From Massilia sp. Root418 (GTDB lineage Bacteria; Pseudomonadota; Gammaproteobacteria; Burkholderiales; Burkholderiaceae_D), in contig NZ_LMEC01000026.1 in NCBI RefSeq assembly GCF_001425265.1, forward strand, positions 435,877 to 499,876: 64,000 nucleotides of DNA, written 5' to 3'. This document shows positions 1-7,883 of the stretch, one piece after another. The position numbers and the translations under genes are program-made. The notes under the pieces were generated by a model. The model saw only the letters and a list, made by a program, of their open reading frames with translations. It made no database searches and was not told the DNA's origin. The first letter of the stretch is position 1; every line of letters begins with the position of its first letter.

Positions 1-467
1 TGGTGCTGACCAAGCTGTCCGGCGACAAGCAGGTGAAAATCAACTGCATGGCGGCCGACTTCGCCGTCACCAACGGCCTGGCGCAAACGCGCGAATTCAT
101 AGTCGACACCGAGGACGCGGTGATCGGCGTCAACGGCACCGTAAACCTGGCCAGCGAGCAGCTCAACCTCACGCTCAAGCCCGACAGCAAGGGCTTGCGC
201 ATCATCACCCTGCGCTCGCCGCTGCACGTGACGGGCACCTTCAAGAATCCCGACGTGAGCGTGGACAAGGGTAGCTTGGCCATGAAAGCCGGCGGCGCGG
301 TGGCGCTGGCGGTGGCGGCGGCGCCGGTGGCGGCACTGCTGCCGCTCATTAACACCGGCCCCGGCAAGGACAGCGAATGCGGCCGCCTGCTGGCGCAGGC
401 ACGCGCCAAGCCGGTGGCGCCGCCGCCGGGCAAGACGCTGCAGGGCAAGCAGGCGCGCAAACAATGA
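1..467 (+). CDS. AsmA-family protein, C-terminal part (truncated by window start)
   Basis: The frame is open from the first base, so only the last ~154 residues are visible. They hold the typical AsmA C-terminal signature: a repeated beta-rich block ending in a statement like 'RSPLHVTGTFKNPDVSVD', followed by an Ala/Val-rich membrane-like stretch and a Cys near the end (GKDSECGRLLAQAR). AsmA-like proteins are large inner-membrane-anchored, periplasm-spanning proteins implicated in outer-membrane lipid transport or assembly. A basic, Pro-rich tail ends the protein. The next gene starts 100 bases later and has its own promoter-like element, so co-transcription is not needed. The family call is good; the exact paralogue (AsmA, TamB-like, YhjG) cannot be fixed from the fragment. 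Confidence 0.8.
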   Translation, partial: VLTKLSGDKQVKINCMAADFAVTNGLAQTREFIVDTEDAVIGVNGTVNLASEQLNLTLKPDSKGLRIITLRSPLHVTGTFKNPDVSVDKGSLAMKAGGAVALAVAAAPVAALLPLINTGPGKDSECGRLLAQARAKPVAPPPGKTLQGKQARKQ

Positions 468-471
468 CCCA

Positions 472-517
472 GCGTGCGATGGCGAACAGAACATTTTGCC
501 GGGCGCGCCTATTCTGA
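472..517 (+). promoter_or_regulatory. Shared stress-gene promoter element, copy 1
   Basis: Upstream of the BON lipoprotein gene the sequence reads GCGTGCG-N10-GAAC (472-492), followed after 18 bases by ATTCTGA (511-517). The same arrangement recurs before the genes at 2075 and 2893. GAAC plus a TCTGA-like box about 18-20 bases on resembles promoters of RpoE-like ECF sigma factors. That reading is an inference from three copies only. Confidence 0.35.
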
Positions 518-566
518 GCCTGTCGGAAGCGCCTGTTGCCAGGCGCAATCTCACAAGGAGCTAACG

Positions 567-878
567 ATGAAAACTCTGCAATCCATCCCCACCCTGCTGG
601 CCGCGCTGATGCTGGCTGCTACGGTGGGCTGCGCATCGACGCCCACGTCGGAAAGCACCGGCGAGTACATCGATGACACGGCTCTGACCGCCAACGTCAA
701 GGCCGCCATGGTGAACCAACCGGAGCTGAACGCGTCCGAAATCAATGTGGAAACCTACAAGGGCACGGTGCAGCTGAGCGGCTTCGTTTCCTCGCAGGCG
801 GACATTGACAAGGCCGTGGCAGCGGCCCGCAGCATCAACGGCGTGAAGAGCGTTACCAACGATATGCGCCTCAAATAA
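567..878 (+). CDS. BON-domain lipoprotein (periplasmic/OsmY-like)
   Basis: 103 residues. The start at 567 is chosen because AAGGAG lies at 555-560 and because it gives a clean lipoprotein signal peptide, MKTLQSIPTLLAALMLAATV followed by the lipobox VGC (lipidated Cys near residue 22). An upstream in-frame start at 474 would bury the signal peptide. Residues ~35-103 form one BON domain, with the characteristic glycine segment 'INVETYKGTVQLSGFVSS' and the closing 'AARSINGVKSVTNDMRLK'. BON domains bind phospholipid membranes and are typical of osmotic/envelope-stress proteins such as OsmY. The next gene follows 11 bases later, forming a two-gene operon closed by the terminator at 1119-1149. Confidence 0.88.
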   Translation: MKTLQSIPTLLAALMLAATVGCASTPTSESTGEYIDDTALTANVKAAMVNQPELNASEINVETYKGTVQLSGFVSSQADIDKAVAAARSINGVKSVTNDMRLK

Positions 879-889
879 AGGAGAACATC

Positions 890-1102
890 ATGAACCACAT
901 CAAACACCTCGCGGCCATTGCCGCCATCCTGTCCCTGAGCGCTTGCGCGGGCATGTCCCAGCAAGACAAGAACACCGCGGTCGGCGCCGCAGTCGGCGGC
1001 GTGGCCGGCTCGGTCCTGTCCGGCGGCTCCGCGGTCGGCACCGTCGGCGGCGCAGCCGTGGGCGGCGTGATCGGCAACCAGGTCAGCAAGCCGCCGCGCT
1101 AA
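890..1102 (+). CDS. Glycine-zipper 2TM small lipoprotein (OsmB-like)
   Basis: 70 residues with a lipoprotein signal (lipobox LSAC, Cys ~19) and then a glycine-zipper segment, GxxxGxxxG repeats across residues ~32-64. The start has AAAGGAG 8-9 bases upstream. Size and composition match the osmotically inducible lipoprotein OsmB / glycine-zipper 2TM family found in outer membranes of stressed Gram-negatives. It is co-transcribed with the BON protein and followed directly by an intrinsic terminator. The role in stress is inferred from family and neighbours. Confidence 0.82.
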   Translation: MNHIKHLAAIAAILSLSACAGMSQQDKNTAVGAAVGGVAGSVLSGGSAVGTVGGAAVGGVIGNQVSKPPR

Positions 1103-1118
1103 GCCGGCGCCAGCCAGC

Positions 1119-1149
1119 AAAAAGGACTTCCGCGGAAGTCCTTTTTTTA
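1119..1149 (+). terminator. Intrinsic terminator of the BON/glycine-zipper operon
   Basis: A perfect stem AAAGGACTTCC/GGAAGTCCTTT is followed by a run of T (1141-1148). On the other strand the A-tract makes it usable for the convergent Crp/Fnr gene as well, whose stop is at 1184. Confidence 0.85.
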
Positions 1150-1183
1150 TTGCCGCTGCCCAGACTGCGCGGCAGCGGGGCAC

Positions 1184-1927
1184 TCACAGGAACACATTGG
1201 CCATGCCGATGCTGCCGGTATCCTTCACCATCTCGTAGCAGCGGCAGGACACCGCCTCCAGCCCGGCCGAATCGAGGATCTCGATATTGCCCCGGCTGTA
1301 AGTGATGAGCTTCTGGTTCTGCAGGGCGCTGGCCGCCTTGGTCACGCCCACGCGGCGCACCCCCAGCGCGTGCGCCAGGAACTCGTGCGTGAGGTGGAAT
1401 TTTTCCGATTGCAGGCGGTCGCGCGTGATCAGCAGGGACCGCGCCAGGCGCGCCTCCAGCACATGGAAGCGGCTGCACACGGCAATCTGGATGGCTTGCG
1501 CCAGCAGGGTGTCCGTGTAGCGGTACAGCAGGCGCTGCAGCGACTCCATGCGCGCGAACTCGGCGCAGAAGTCGGCCGCGTGGATGCGGCTCGCGTGGCC
1601 GGCCCGCTGCACCACCGCGCGCACTTGCGCCAGTTCGTGGCCCAGCGCCACCGACGAGCCTATCATGCCCTCGCGTCCCACCGAGCCCACCTCCAGCGTC
1701 ATGCGCCCTTCCGCCACGGCCAGCAGCGAAATCAGGCTGTCGCTGGGGAAGTAGATGTACTGGATGGCCTGGCCCGGCTCGTACAGCACGTCGCCGACGT
1801 CCGCGTGCACCTGTTCGCACAGCGATTCCAGGTGCAGCAGGTCGTCTTCGGGCAAGCTGGCCAGCAGGCGGTTGCCAAAGTCCGGCGGCGGCATGCTGCT
1901 GTGAGCATTGGCGATAGTGAGGTCCAT
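1184..1927 (-). CDS. Crp/Fnr-family transcriptional regulator
   Basis: 247 residues. Residues ~25-140 fit a cyclic-nucleotide-type effector domain (DVLYEPGQAIQYIYFPSDSLISLL, and the roll-closing GREGMIG), and residues ~175-230 are a winged helix-turn-helix (LTHEFLAHALGVRRVGVTKA). The conserved cAMP-binding RxE/RS motif of true Crp is not seen, and there is no N-terminal Cys cluster of Fnr, so the ligand is unknown. The subfamily, with FPSDS and GREGMIG, is common in Oxalobacteraceae and Burkholderiales and is often found next to stress genes. It is transcribed divergently from the glycine-zipper gene at 2075, so the shared 147-base intergenic region may be its target. Confidence 0.85.
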   Translation of the reverse strand: MDLTIANAHSSMPPPDFGNRLLASLPEDDLLHLESLCEQVHADVGDVLYEPGQAIQYIYFPSDSLISLLAVAEGRMTLEVGSVGREGMIGSSVALGHELAQVRAVVQRAGHASRIHAADFCAEFARMESLQRLLYRYTDTLLAQAIQIAVCSRFHVLEARLARSLLITRDRLQSEKFHLTHEFLAHALGVRRVGVTKAASALQNQKLITYSRGNIEILDSAGLEAVSCRCYEMVKDTGSIGMANVFL

Positions 1928-2000
1928 GGGTGGCGGGAGTCAGCGACAGTTAACTTTTCTTCATCATGAAATCAAGGGTAACGGCATTGAATTCCCATGT

Positions 2001-2021
2001 ATGTACGCTGACGCACTGAAC
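2001..2021 (+). promoter_or_regulatory. Shared stress-gene promoter element, copy 2
   Basis: ATGTACG-N10-GAAC at 2001-2021, 53 bases before the start of the gene at 2075. It is identical in layout to the copy at 2808-2828 and close to the one at 472-492. No ATWCTGA box follows at the expected distance in this copy. Confidence 0.3.
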
Positions 2022-2074
2022 GAAGCGCCCTGTGCGGTGAAAATCCCACGCATCAGTCTGCCAAGGAAAACATC

Positions 2075-2794
2075 ATGAACACCAACTCGCTCCGCTCCAA
2101 CCACCCGCTGCTGCTGATCGCCGCGCTTGCCGTCATCCTGTTCTGCAGCGTGGGCATCGCAGCGCTGATGGGCTGGCTGCCCAATTCCAGCAGCAACCCT
2201 GCGCCGCAGCAGCTGGCCGCCGCCGCGCAGGCGCAGCAGCCCGCCGCCGACGCCGCCGTGGGCTATCCCGGCTACCATCCCGGCCCCGGCCCCGGCTCCA
2301 GCCTGACGCCGGTGCCGCCGCCCGCCACGCAGGGCGACGCCTACGCCAGCGCCGAACCGGCGCGCGGACCGGTCTACGACCGCGACGGCCGCGACGACCG
2401 CGCCCCCGCGCGCGCCGAAGCCGCGCCGGAGCCGCGCCGCGTGGCGCAGGCCGCGCCCGCCGTCTGCAAAAGCTGCGGCGTGGTCGAGTCGGTACGCGAG
2501 GTGACCACCCGCGCCCAGGGCAGCGGCCTGGGCGCCGGCGCCGGCGCCGTGGTGGGCGGCTTGCTGGGCCACCAGATCGGTGGCGGCCATGGCCGCCAGC
2601 TGGCCACCGTGGCAGGCGCCGTAGGCGGCGCCGTGGTGGGCAACCAGGTGGAAGGCAATATGCGCGCCACGCGCAGCTACACCATCAAGGTGCGCATGGA
2701 TGACGGCAGCTACCGCACCTTCCACCGCAGCGCGCCGAACTGGCAGCAGGGTGAACGCGTGCGCGTGGTGAAAGGCGATCTGCGCCACGGCTAA
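2075..2794 (+). CDS. Glycine-zipper (17 kDa antigen-like) membrane-anchored protein
   Basis: 239 residues. One N-terminal transmembrane segment (residues ~12-35, LLLIAALAVILFCSVGIAAL) is followed by a Pro/Ala-rich linker with a basic/acidic stretch (~60-125), then CKSCGVVESVREV, which is typical of the 17 kDa surface antigen family, and a glycine zipper (GAGAGAVVGGLLGHQIGGG). A C-terminal beta segment (SYTIKVRMDDGSYRTFHRS) follows. The family usually sits in the outer membrane or envelope; here an uncleaved signal anchor seems more likely because no lipobox is visible. It is preceded by AAGGAAA and has a conserved upstream element at 2001-2021. Confidence 0.82.
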   Translation: MNTNSLRSNHPLLLIAALAVILFCSVGIAALMGWLPNSSSNPAPQQLAAAAQAQQPAADAAVGYPGYHPGPGPGSSLTPVPPPATQGDAYASAEPARGPVYDRDGRDDRAPARAEAAPEPRRVAQAAPAVCKSCGVVESVREVTTRAQGSGLGAGAGAVVGGLLGHQIGGGHGRQLATVAGAVGGAVVGNQVEGNMRATRSYTIKVRMDDGSYRTFHRSAPNWQQGERVRVVKGDLRHG

Positions 2795-2807
2795 GAAATG
2801 TCCGTTA

Positions 2808-2853
2808 ATGTACGGCACCGTACAGAACGGCATGCGGCATGCGCCGATACTGA
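2808..2853 (+). promoter_or_regulatory. Shared stress-gene promoter element, copy 3
   Basis: ATGTACG-N10-GAAC at 2808-2828, then 18 bases, then ATACTGA (2847-2853). It overlaps a perfect dyad TACGGCACCGTA at 2811-2822. It precedes the small membrane protein gene at 2893 and the OmpA-like gene that follows it. Confidence 0.35.
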
Positions 2854-2892
2854 CAACTCCTAAATCAACATCAAGACGAGAGGACCACTATC

Positions 2893-3039
2893 ATGCTATA
2901 CACCATCGCTGTAGTACTCATCATCCTCTGGCTGCTGGGCCTGGTGACTTCTTATACCGTCGGCGGCTTCATCCACATTCTGCTGGTAGTGGCTATCATT
3001 ATGATCTTGCTGCGCCTGATAAGCGGACGCGGCATTTAG
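2893..3039 (+). CDS. Small hydrophobic membrane protein (lmo0937 family)
   Basis: 48 residues, ATG at 2893 and TAG at 3037. The protein is two hydrophobic helices separated by TSYTVGGF (residues ~4-18 and ~25-44) and ends RLISGRGI. This matches the widespread lmo0937-type stress-associated small membrane protein, in which a Gly-Gly turn lies between two helices. A purine-rich GACGAGAGGA stretch lies ~10 bases upstream. It is followed after 14 bases by the OmpA-like gene, so the two form an operon behind the element at 2808-2853. It is easily missed because of its size. Confidence 0.8.
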   Translation: MLYTIAVVLIILWLLGLVTSYTVGGFIHILLVVAIIMILLRLISGRGI

Positions 3040-3053
3040 CCTAAGGAACGTCT

Positions 3054-3743
3054 ATGAACCAACTCAGCATCAACAGCAGTAAAAAAGCGCTGGCCGGCGC
3101 GATGGCGCTGGCCGTCGCCCTCGCCAGCACCGGCTGCGCCGACATGTCCGCCACCCAGCGCGGCACGGCCACCGGGGCCGGCGCGGGCGCCGCGCTGGGC
3201 GCGCTGATCGGCGGCACCACCGGCAGCCACAGCAGTGGCCGCACGACGGGCGGCGCGCTGATCGGCGCGGCGGCAGGCGCTGTCATCGGCAATATCTGGT
3301 CCACCCGCATGGAGAACCAGAAGCGCGCCATGGAGCAGGCCACGCAAGGCACCGGGGTCCAGGTCAGCAAGACCGACGACAACCGCCTGCGCCTGGAAAT
3401 TCCAAGCGATATCTCGTTCGACACCGGACGGGCCGATATCAAATCGAATTTCCGCCCCATCCTGGACCGTTTTGCCACCACGCTGAACGAAAATCCTGCC
3501 GCCACGGTCAGCATCATCGGCCATACCGACAGCACCGGCAGCGACGCCATCAACCAGCCCTTGTCGATCGACCGCGCCTCCAACGCGCGCGACTACCTGG
3601 CTGCGCGCGGCGTGTCGCCGACCCGTATCGTGGTGGAAGGCAAGGGGTCGCGCGAACCGATCGCCTCCAACAACGACGATGCGGGCCGCGCCCGCAACCG
3701 CCGCGTGGAGATCTTCGTCGCCGAACCGCAAAGCCGGGGCTGA
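3054..3743 (+). CDS. OmpA-family peptidoglycan-binding protein with glycine zipper
   Basis: 229 residues. The signal peptide ends in STGCAD (lipobox, Cys ~25), a glycine zipper follows at ~38-82 (GAGAGAALGALIGG, GGALIGAAAGAVIG), and a complete OmpA C-terminal domain spans ~118-226, including the peptidoglycan-binding signature IIGHTDSTGSDAINQPLSIDRA and the closing NRRVEIFV. This is the YiaD/Pal-like architecture: an outer-membrane lipoprotein that clamps the cell wall. AAGGAA lies 5-10 bases before the start. Its operon partner is the 48-residue membrane protein. Confidence 0.9.
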   Translation: MNQLSINSSKKALAGAMALAVALASTGCADMSATQRGTATGAGAGAALGALIGGTTGSHSSGRTTGGALIGAAAGAVIGNIWSTRMENQKRAMEQATQGTGVQVSKTDDNRLRLEIPSDISFDTGRADIKSNFRPILDRFATTLNENPAATVSIIGHTDSTGSDAINQPLSIDRASNARDYLAARGVSPTRIVVEGKGSREPIASNNDDAGRARNRRVEIFVAEPQSRG

Positions 3744-3779
3744 TTGGGGTATGCTGGCGCCTACTTAACGGGAGCCGCC

Positions 3780-4331
3780 ATGCCATCCTTCTGCCCTGTC
3801 CACCGCAACACCCTCACGGCCGCAGCCCTTGCGGCCGCTTTCATTTTCCCCGCGTCGGCGCAAAGCATCCGCCCCGGCCTGTGGGAAATCACCAATAAAG
3901 TCCAGAACGCCCAAGGCGCCAACGCCAGCGCCCTGGCCGAGGCGCAGAAACAGCTCGCCGGCCTGCCGCCCGAGCAGCGCAAGATGCTGGAAGCCATGAT
4001 GGCCAGGCAAGGCATCGCCCTCACCGGCAGCGCCGACGGCGGCATGAAGATCAGCTACTGCGTGACGAAGGAAATGGCGGAGAAAAAAGAGCTGCCCGCC
4101 GGACAGCAAGGCGACTGCAAGACCAGCCAGACCCCGATACCGGGCGGCCTGAACATCAGCTTCACCTGCAGCAACCCGCCGTCCACCGGCAGCGGCCAGG
4201 TGCTGTTCCAGGGCGACAGCGCCTACACCATGCGCATGAATATGTCAGGCACGGTGCAGGGCAAGCAGGAAAGCATGACCATCGACAGCGCCGGGCGCCT
4301 GATCAGCCCGGTCTGCACGCCGAAAAACTGA
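3780..4331 (+). CDS. DUF3617-family periplasmic protein
   Basis: 183 residues from the ATG at 3780, which has GGGAG just upstream and yields a normal signal peptide (NTLTAAALAAAFIFPASAQ). A start at 3744 would put the signal sequence out of place. The motif SIRPGLWEITNKVQ right after the cleavage site, paired Cys residues (YCVTKEM..., DCKTSQT..., FTCSNPP, SPVCTPKN) and the length fit DUF3617 proteins, which are periplasmic, disulfide-containing and of unknown function. It ends exactly abutting the stop of the convergent aminotransferase gene. Confidence 0.85.
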   Translation: MPSFCPVHRNTLTAAALAAAFIFPASAQSIRPGLWEITNKVQNAQGANASALAEAQKQLAGLPPEQRKMLEAMMARQGIALTGSADGGMKISYCVTKEMAEKKELPAGQQGDCKTSQTPIPGGLNISFTCSNPPSTGSGQVLFQGDSAYTMRMNMSGTVQGKQESMTIDSAGRLISPVCTPKN

Positions 4332-5168
4332 TCAGGCCGCGTCCATGAAGGCGAAGTACAGATCGCGCGCCTGGGTGGCCACCGGGCCCACCGGCAGCGT
4401 GCGGTCTTCATAGCGCACGCACGGCGTCACCTTGCCGTAGTTGCCGGTATTGAAGATCTCCAGCGCCGTCAGCAGTTCCTCCGGCTTCACCGAACGCTCT
4501 TCCACCGGCACGCCGGCCTCGGCCAGCAGCTTGATTACGCGCGCGCGGGTGATGCCCGACAGGAAAGTGCCGTTCGGCACCGGCGTCACCACCTTGCCCT
4601 GCGGGGTGACAAAGAACAGATTGGCCGTGGCGAACTCGGCCACGTTACCCTGGCTGTCCACCATCACCGCGTTGTCGTAGCCGCGCTCCTTGGCCAGGCG
4701 CAGCGCCTTGGTGGAGTTGGCGTACAGCGCGGACGCCTTGGCGTCGGCCACCGCCATGTCGGCATCCGGACGGCGCAGGCTGGACAGGCAGGCCGAGAAG
4801 CCGGTGAACGGCGGCATCGGCGCATCGAACAGGGTCAGCGCGAACGCCGACTTCTCGGCCACGGGTATCAGCAGGCCGTCGGTGCCGAACACCAGCGGGC
4901 GGATGTACAGCTCGGCGTCCGGCGGGAACTTGGCCACGCCCTCGCGCACCAGCTTTTCCATCTCATCCACGCTCAGCGGGCACACCAGGCCCACGCTGGT
5001 GGACGAGCGCACCACGCGCTCCAGGTGCGGGCGCAGGTCGGGCATATGGCCGCGCACCGAACGCGCGCCGTCGAAAACGGAAGAGCCGAGCCAGACGCTG
5101 TGGTCCATGGCGCCGAACAGCGGGCTGTTGCCTTCGCTCCAGCTGCCGTTGAAATAGGTGAGGTACAT
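4332..5168 (-). CDS. Class IV aminotransferase, branched-chain aminotransferase-like
   Basis: 278 residues from the ATG at 5168; a TTG two codons upstream is the alternative. Fold-type IV PLP enzyme: N-terminal YFNGSWSEG...DHSVWLGSSVFDGARS, catalytic-lysine motif ADAKASALYANS (Lys ~144), the C-terminal E-x-ATANLFFV segment (Glu ~178) and GTFLSGITRARVIKL for phosphate binding. BCATs transfer the amino group of Leu/Ile/Val to 2-oxoglutarate. The 'GTGLRP' hallmark of canonical IlvE is not obvious, so a related activity (D-amino-acid transaminase or ADC lyase-like) cannot be excluded. Monocistronic as far as visible. Confidence 0.82.
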   Translation of the reverse strand: MYLTYFNGSWSEGNSPLFGAMDHSVWLGSSVFDGARSVRGHMPDLRPHLERVVRSSTSVGLVCPLSVDEMEKLVREGVAKFPPDAELYIRPLVFGTDGLLIPVAEKSAFALTLFDAPMPPFTGFSACLSSLRRPDADMAVADAKASALYANSTKALRLAKERGYDNAVMVDSQGNVAEFATANLFFVTPQGKVVTPVPNGTFLSGITRARVIKLLAEAGVPVEERSVKPEELLTALEIFNTGNYGKVTPCVRYEDRTLPVGPVATQARDLYFAFMDAA

Positions 5169-5220
5169 GTACAAATTCCGGGCGGTTGTTGATCACAGTC
5201 TTCGACTGTAGCACAGCCGC

Positions 5221-6303
5221 TCAGAATGCGTGGCGCAGGCCCAGGTTGATCCCGCTGTTGCCCTTGCCCTTGTCGGTGGCGTTGCCCACCGTGTAGCCGG
5301 CGCCGTTCTTGTTCTTGATCTTGGCGTAGGCCGCGTACAGGCTGGTGCGCTTGGACAGCGCATAGGTCATGCCGGCCGCGATCTGGTCCGCGTCCTGGTT
5401 GGCCAGGGTGCGGTCGTTCTTGTGGATGTAGGACACCATGAAAGTGGCCGCCCCGCGGGGAATGGCGATGCCGGCCAGGATGTCGTGGCTGTTATTGGTG
5501 GGCATGGGCGTCACCAGCGCGCCGTAGGGATTGTTCGCATCCCAGGGCGAACTGCCGATGCCCCGGTTCACCCCGTAGGCGGCGTACAGCGTGGCCGCCT
5601 TCATGTTGAAATTGGCCGCCACCAGCGTATTGCGCGAGGAGTAATCGACCGCCGGCACCACGCCGGTGGCGTCCGACAGATTGTTCTTGCGCTGGTGCGC
5701 CACGCGCAGCATGAACGGCCCGTGCTCATAGCCGATGGTGGCACCGTAGGCGCGGTTGTAGCGGGTGCTGTAAGGCGACTCGCCGAAGCTGTAGATGGCG
5801 CTGGCGCTCCAGCCGCGTACCTGCGGCGTGGAATATTTCACGGTATTGTCGTAGCGGCGCGTGGTGTAGCCGGCCAGGTTGGTTGCCGTGCCGGCCATGC
5901 CGCCGCGGAAAGGATCCGCCACGTCGATCAGGGTTTCGTACTGCAGATTGTACTGGCGCCCCAGGGTAATGGCGCCCCAGCGGCTTTCCAGGCCCACGAA
6001 GGCCTGGCGGCCGAACAGCCGGCCCTCCTCGGACTGGCCGGTGTCCGCGCCCACGCCCGCCTCCAGCGTATAGACCGCGCGCACATCGCCGCCCAGGTCT
6101 TCCTTGCCGGTGATGCCGAGCCGGGATGCGCCGGCCACGCCGCTGCTGACCTTGGTCTTGGCGCATCCCGTGACGCAGCCGCGCTCGGCCACCACGCCCG
6201 CATCGACCACGCCATAGACGTTGACGGCCGACGGGGACGATTGCTCCTGCGCCAGCACAGCCAGCGGAGAGAACAACACGGCGGTCCAAAGTGCGGTTTT
6301 CAT
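5221..6303 (-). CDS. Gram-negative general porin (16-stranded, trimeric)
   Basis: 360 residues. A signal peptide is followed by SAVNVYGVVDAGVV, the standard first strand of beta-proteobacterial porins. SRLGITGKEDLGGDVRAVYTLEAG and RQAFVGLESRWGAITLGRQYN are further hallmark strands, the pore loop carries PFRGG, and the protein ends in the obligatory terminal Phe (NLGLRHAF). It forms a passive outer-membrane channel for small hydrophilic solutes. It sits alone, divergent from the CoA-transferase gene at 6452. Confidence 0.93.
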   Translation of the reverse strand: MKTALWTAVLFSPLAVLAQEQSSPSAVNVYGVVDAGVVAERGCVTGCAKTKVSSGVAGASRLGITGKEDLGGDVRAVYTLEAGVGADTGQSEEGRLFGRQAFVGLESRWGAITLGRQYNLQYETLIDVADPFRGGMAGTATNLAGYTTRRYDNTVKYSTPQVRGWSASAIYSFGESPYSTRYNRAYGATIGYEHGPFMLRVAHQRKNNLSDATGVVPAVDYSSRNTLVAANFNMKAATLYAAYGVNRGIGSSPWDANNPYGALVTPMPTNNSHDILAGIAIPRGAATFMVSYIHKNDRTLANQDADQIAAGMTYALSKRTSLYAAYAKIKNKNGAGYTVGNATDKGKGNSGINLGLRHAF

Positions 6304-6451
6304 GATGAGTACAGAGTACGCCTGGCGGGACCGGTGTTTCTGTGCGCGCGCTCACATTTGCGCCGATCAATTGTCGTCCGGTTGATATACATCATGGCGG
6401 CAGGGGTATAGTTTAGAAAAAACTACCCTTTTAATAGTCCGGAGACCAGCC

Positions 6452-7762
6452 ATGAGCACCGCAGCATCCCAGTACGCCGCGCAATACGCCAGCAAGCGCA
6501 TGTCCGCCAGCGACGCCATCCAGCACGTGCGCGACGGCGACTTCATCATCGTGCCGTCCGGCGCCGGTGAGCCGCCCGCCCTGCTGACCGAACTGTCCGA
6601 ACAGCGGCGCCGCTTCCGCGACGTCAAGGTGTCGCAAATTCTTGCCCTGCGCAAATACGCCTACTTCGACTGCGACACCGTGCAGCACGTGCGCCACGTG
6701 GCCCTGTTCTTCGGCGGCGCCTCGCGCGCGGCCGGGCAGGCCGGCTGGGCCGACTTCATTCCTGCCTACTTCTCCGAACTGCCCAGCCTGATCGAACGCA
6801 GGCAGATCCCGTCCGACGTGGTGTTCTCCATGGCCTCGCCGATGAACGAGCAGGGCTGGTTCTCGCTCAGCCTGGGCGCCGACTACACCATGGCCGCCGT
6901 GCAGCAGGCGCGCGCGGTGGTGCTCGAAGTCAACCCCAACGTGCCCTTCGCGCACGGCCAGTGCCACGTCCACATCTCCCAGGTGGCGGCGCTGGTCGAA
7001 AGCAGCGAGCCCATCATTGAAGTGGGCCTGCCGAAGATCGGCCCGGTGCAGGAAGCCATCGGCAAATACGTGGCCGACATGATAGAAGACGGCTCCACCC
7101 TGCAGATCGGCTACGGCGGCATCCCCGACGCCGTGGTGATGCAGCTGACTTCCAAGCGCGACCTCGGCATCCACACCGAAATGATAGGCGACGGCATCCT
7201 CAACCTGGTGGAAGCGGGCGTGGTCACCAACCGCAGGAAGACCTGGCTGCCCAACAAGATGGTGGCCACCTTCGCGCTCGGCTCCAAGCGCCTGTACGAC
7301 TACATGCACCACAACCCCATGCTGGAAATGCACCCCGTCAACACGACCAACGACCCCTATATCGCCGGCCAGAACGACAAGCTGATCGCCATCAACGCCA
7401 GCCTGCAGATCGACCTGCTGGGCCAGTGCGGCTCCGAAAGCATCGCCCACCTGCCCTACTCCGGCACCGGCGGCCAGGTCGACTTCGTGCGCGCGGCCAA
7501 CCGCTCGCGCGGCGGCAAGGCCTTCATCGTACTGCCCTCGACGGCCAAGGACGGCACCATCTCGCGCATCGTCCCCACGCTCACGCCCGGCACCCACGTC
7601 ACCACCGGCAAGAACGACATCAACTACGTGGTGACCGAATACGGCGTGGCCCAGCTGCGCGGCAAATCCGCGCGCCAGCGCGCCGACGAGCTCATCAGCA
7701 TCGCCCACCCCGACTTCCGCGCCGAACTGCGCCAGGCCGCCGCCAAAATCAACCTCTGCTGA
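6452..7762 (+). CDS. Acetyl-CoA hydrolase/transferase family protein (4-hydroxybutyrate CoA-transferase-like)
   Basis: 436 residues, the usual length for the family. Family I CoA-transferase features are the N-terminal DGDFIIVPSGAGEPPALL, the coenzyme A-binding GYGGIPDAV (~221), the catalytic Glu in IHTEMIGDGI (Glu ~243) that forms the glutamyl-CoA intermediate, and the C-terminal VVTEYGVAQLRGKS. It moves CoA between acetyl-CoA and another carboxylic acid. The acceptor is not predictable from sequence. ATG is preceded by CCGGAGACC. A long palindrome follows directly after the stop and probably serves as its transcription end. Confidence 0.88.
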   Translation: MSTAASQYAAQYASKRMSASDAIQHVRDGDFIIVPSGAGEPPALLTELSEQRRRFRDVKVSQILALRKYAYFDCDTVQHVRHVALFFGGASRAAGQAGWADFIPAYFSELPSLIERRQIPSDVVFSMASPMNEQGWFSLSLGADYTMAAVQQARAVVLEVNPNVPFAHGQCHVHISQVAALVESSEPIIEVGLPKIGPVQEAIGKYVADMIEDGSTLQIGYGGIPDAVVMQLTSKRDLGIHTEMIGDGILNLVEAGVVTNRRKTWLPNKMVATFALGSKRLYDYMHHNPMLEMHPVNTTNDPYIAGQNDKLIAINASLQIDLLGQCGSESIAHLPYSGTGGQVDFVRAANRSRGGKAFIVLPSTAKDGTISRIVPTLTPGTHVTTGKNDINYVVTEYGVAQLRGKSARQRADELISIAHPDFRAELRQAAAKINLC

Positions 7763-7766
7763 ACAA

Positions 7767-7825
7767 AAAATGGGGTCAGGGTTAATTAATTTTCCTGGAA
7801 AATTAATTAACCCTGACCCCATTTT
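7767..7825. repeat. Perfect 27-bp-arm palindrome (REP/REPIN-like or terminator hairpin)
   Basis: Arms 7767-7793 and 7799-7825 are perfect inverted copies, starting AAAATGGGGTCAGGG and separated by the five bases CCTGG. The GGGGTCAGGGTTAATTAA core resembles dispersed palindromes seen in many Burkholderiales genomes, often linked to REP-associated (Y1) transposases; this last point is recalled, not shown here. It lies between two same-strand genes and could end transcription of the CoA-transferase. Confidence 0.75.
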
Positions 7826-7883
7826 CGGTGCAACTTTGCGGTTCGGAAATGTGCGGTTGCAGCATTTCGGGTAGACTACGGGC

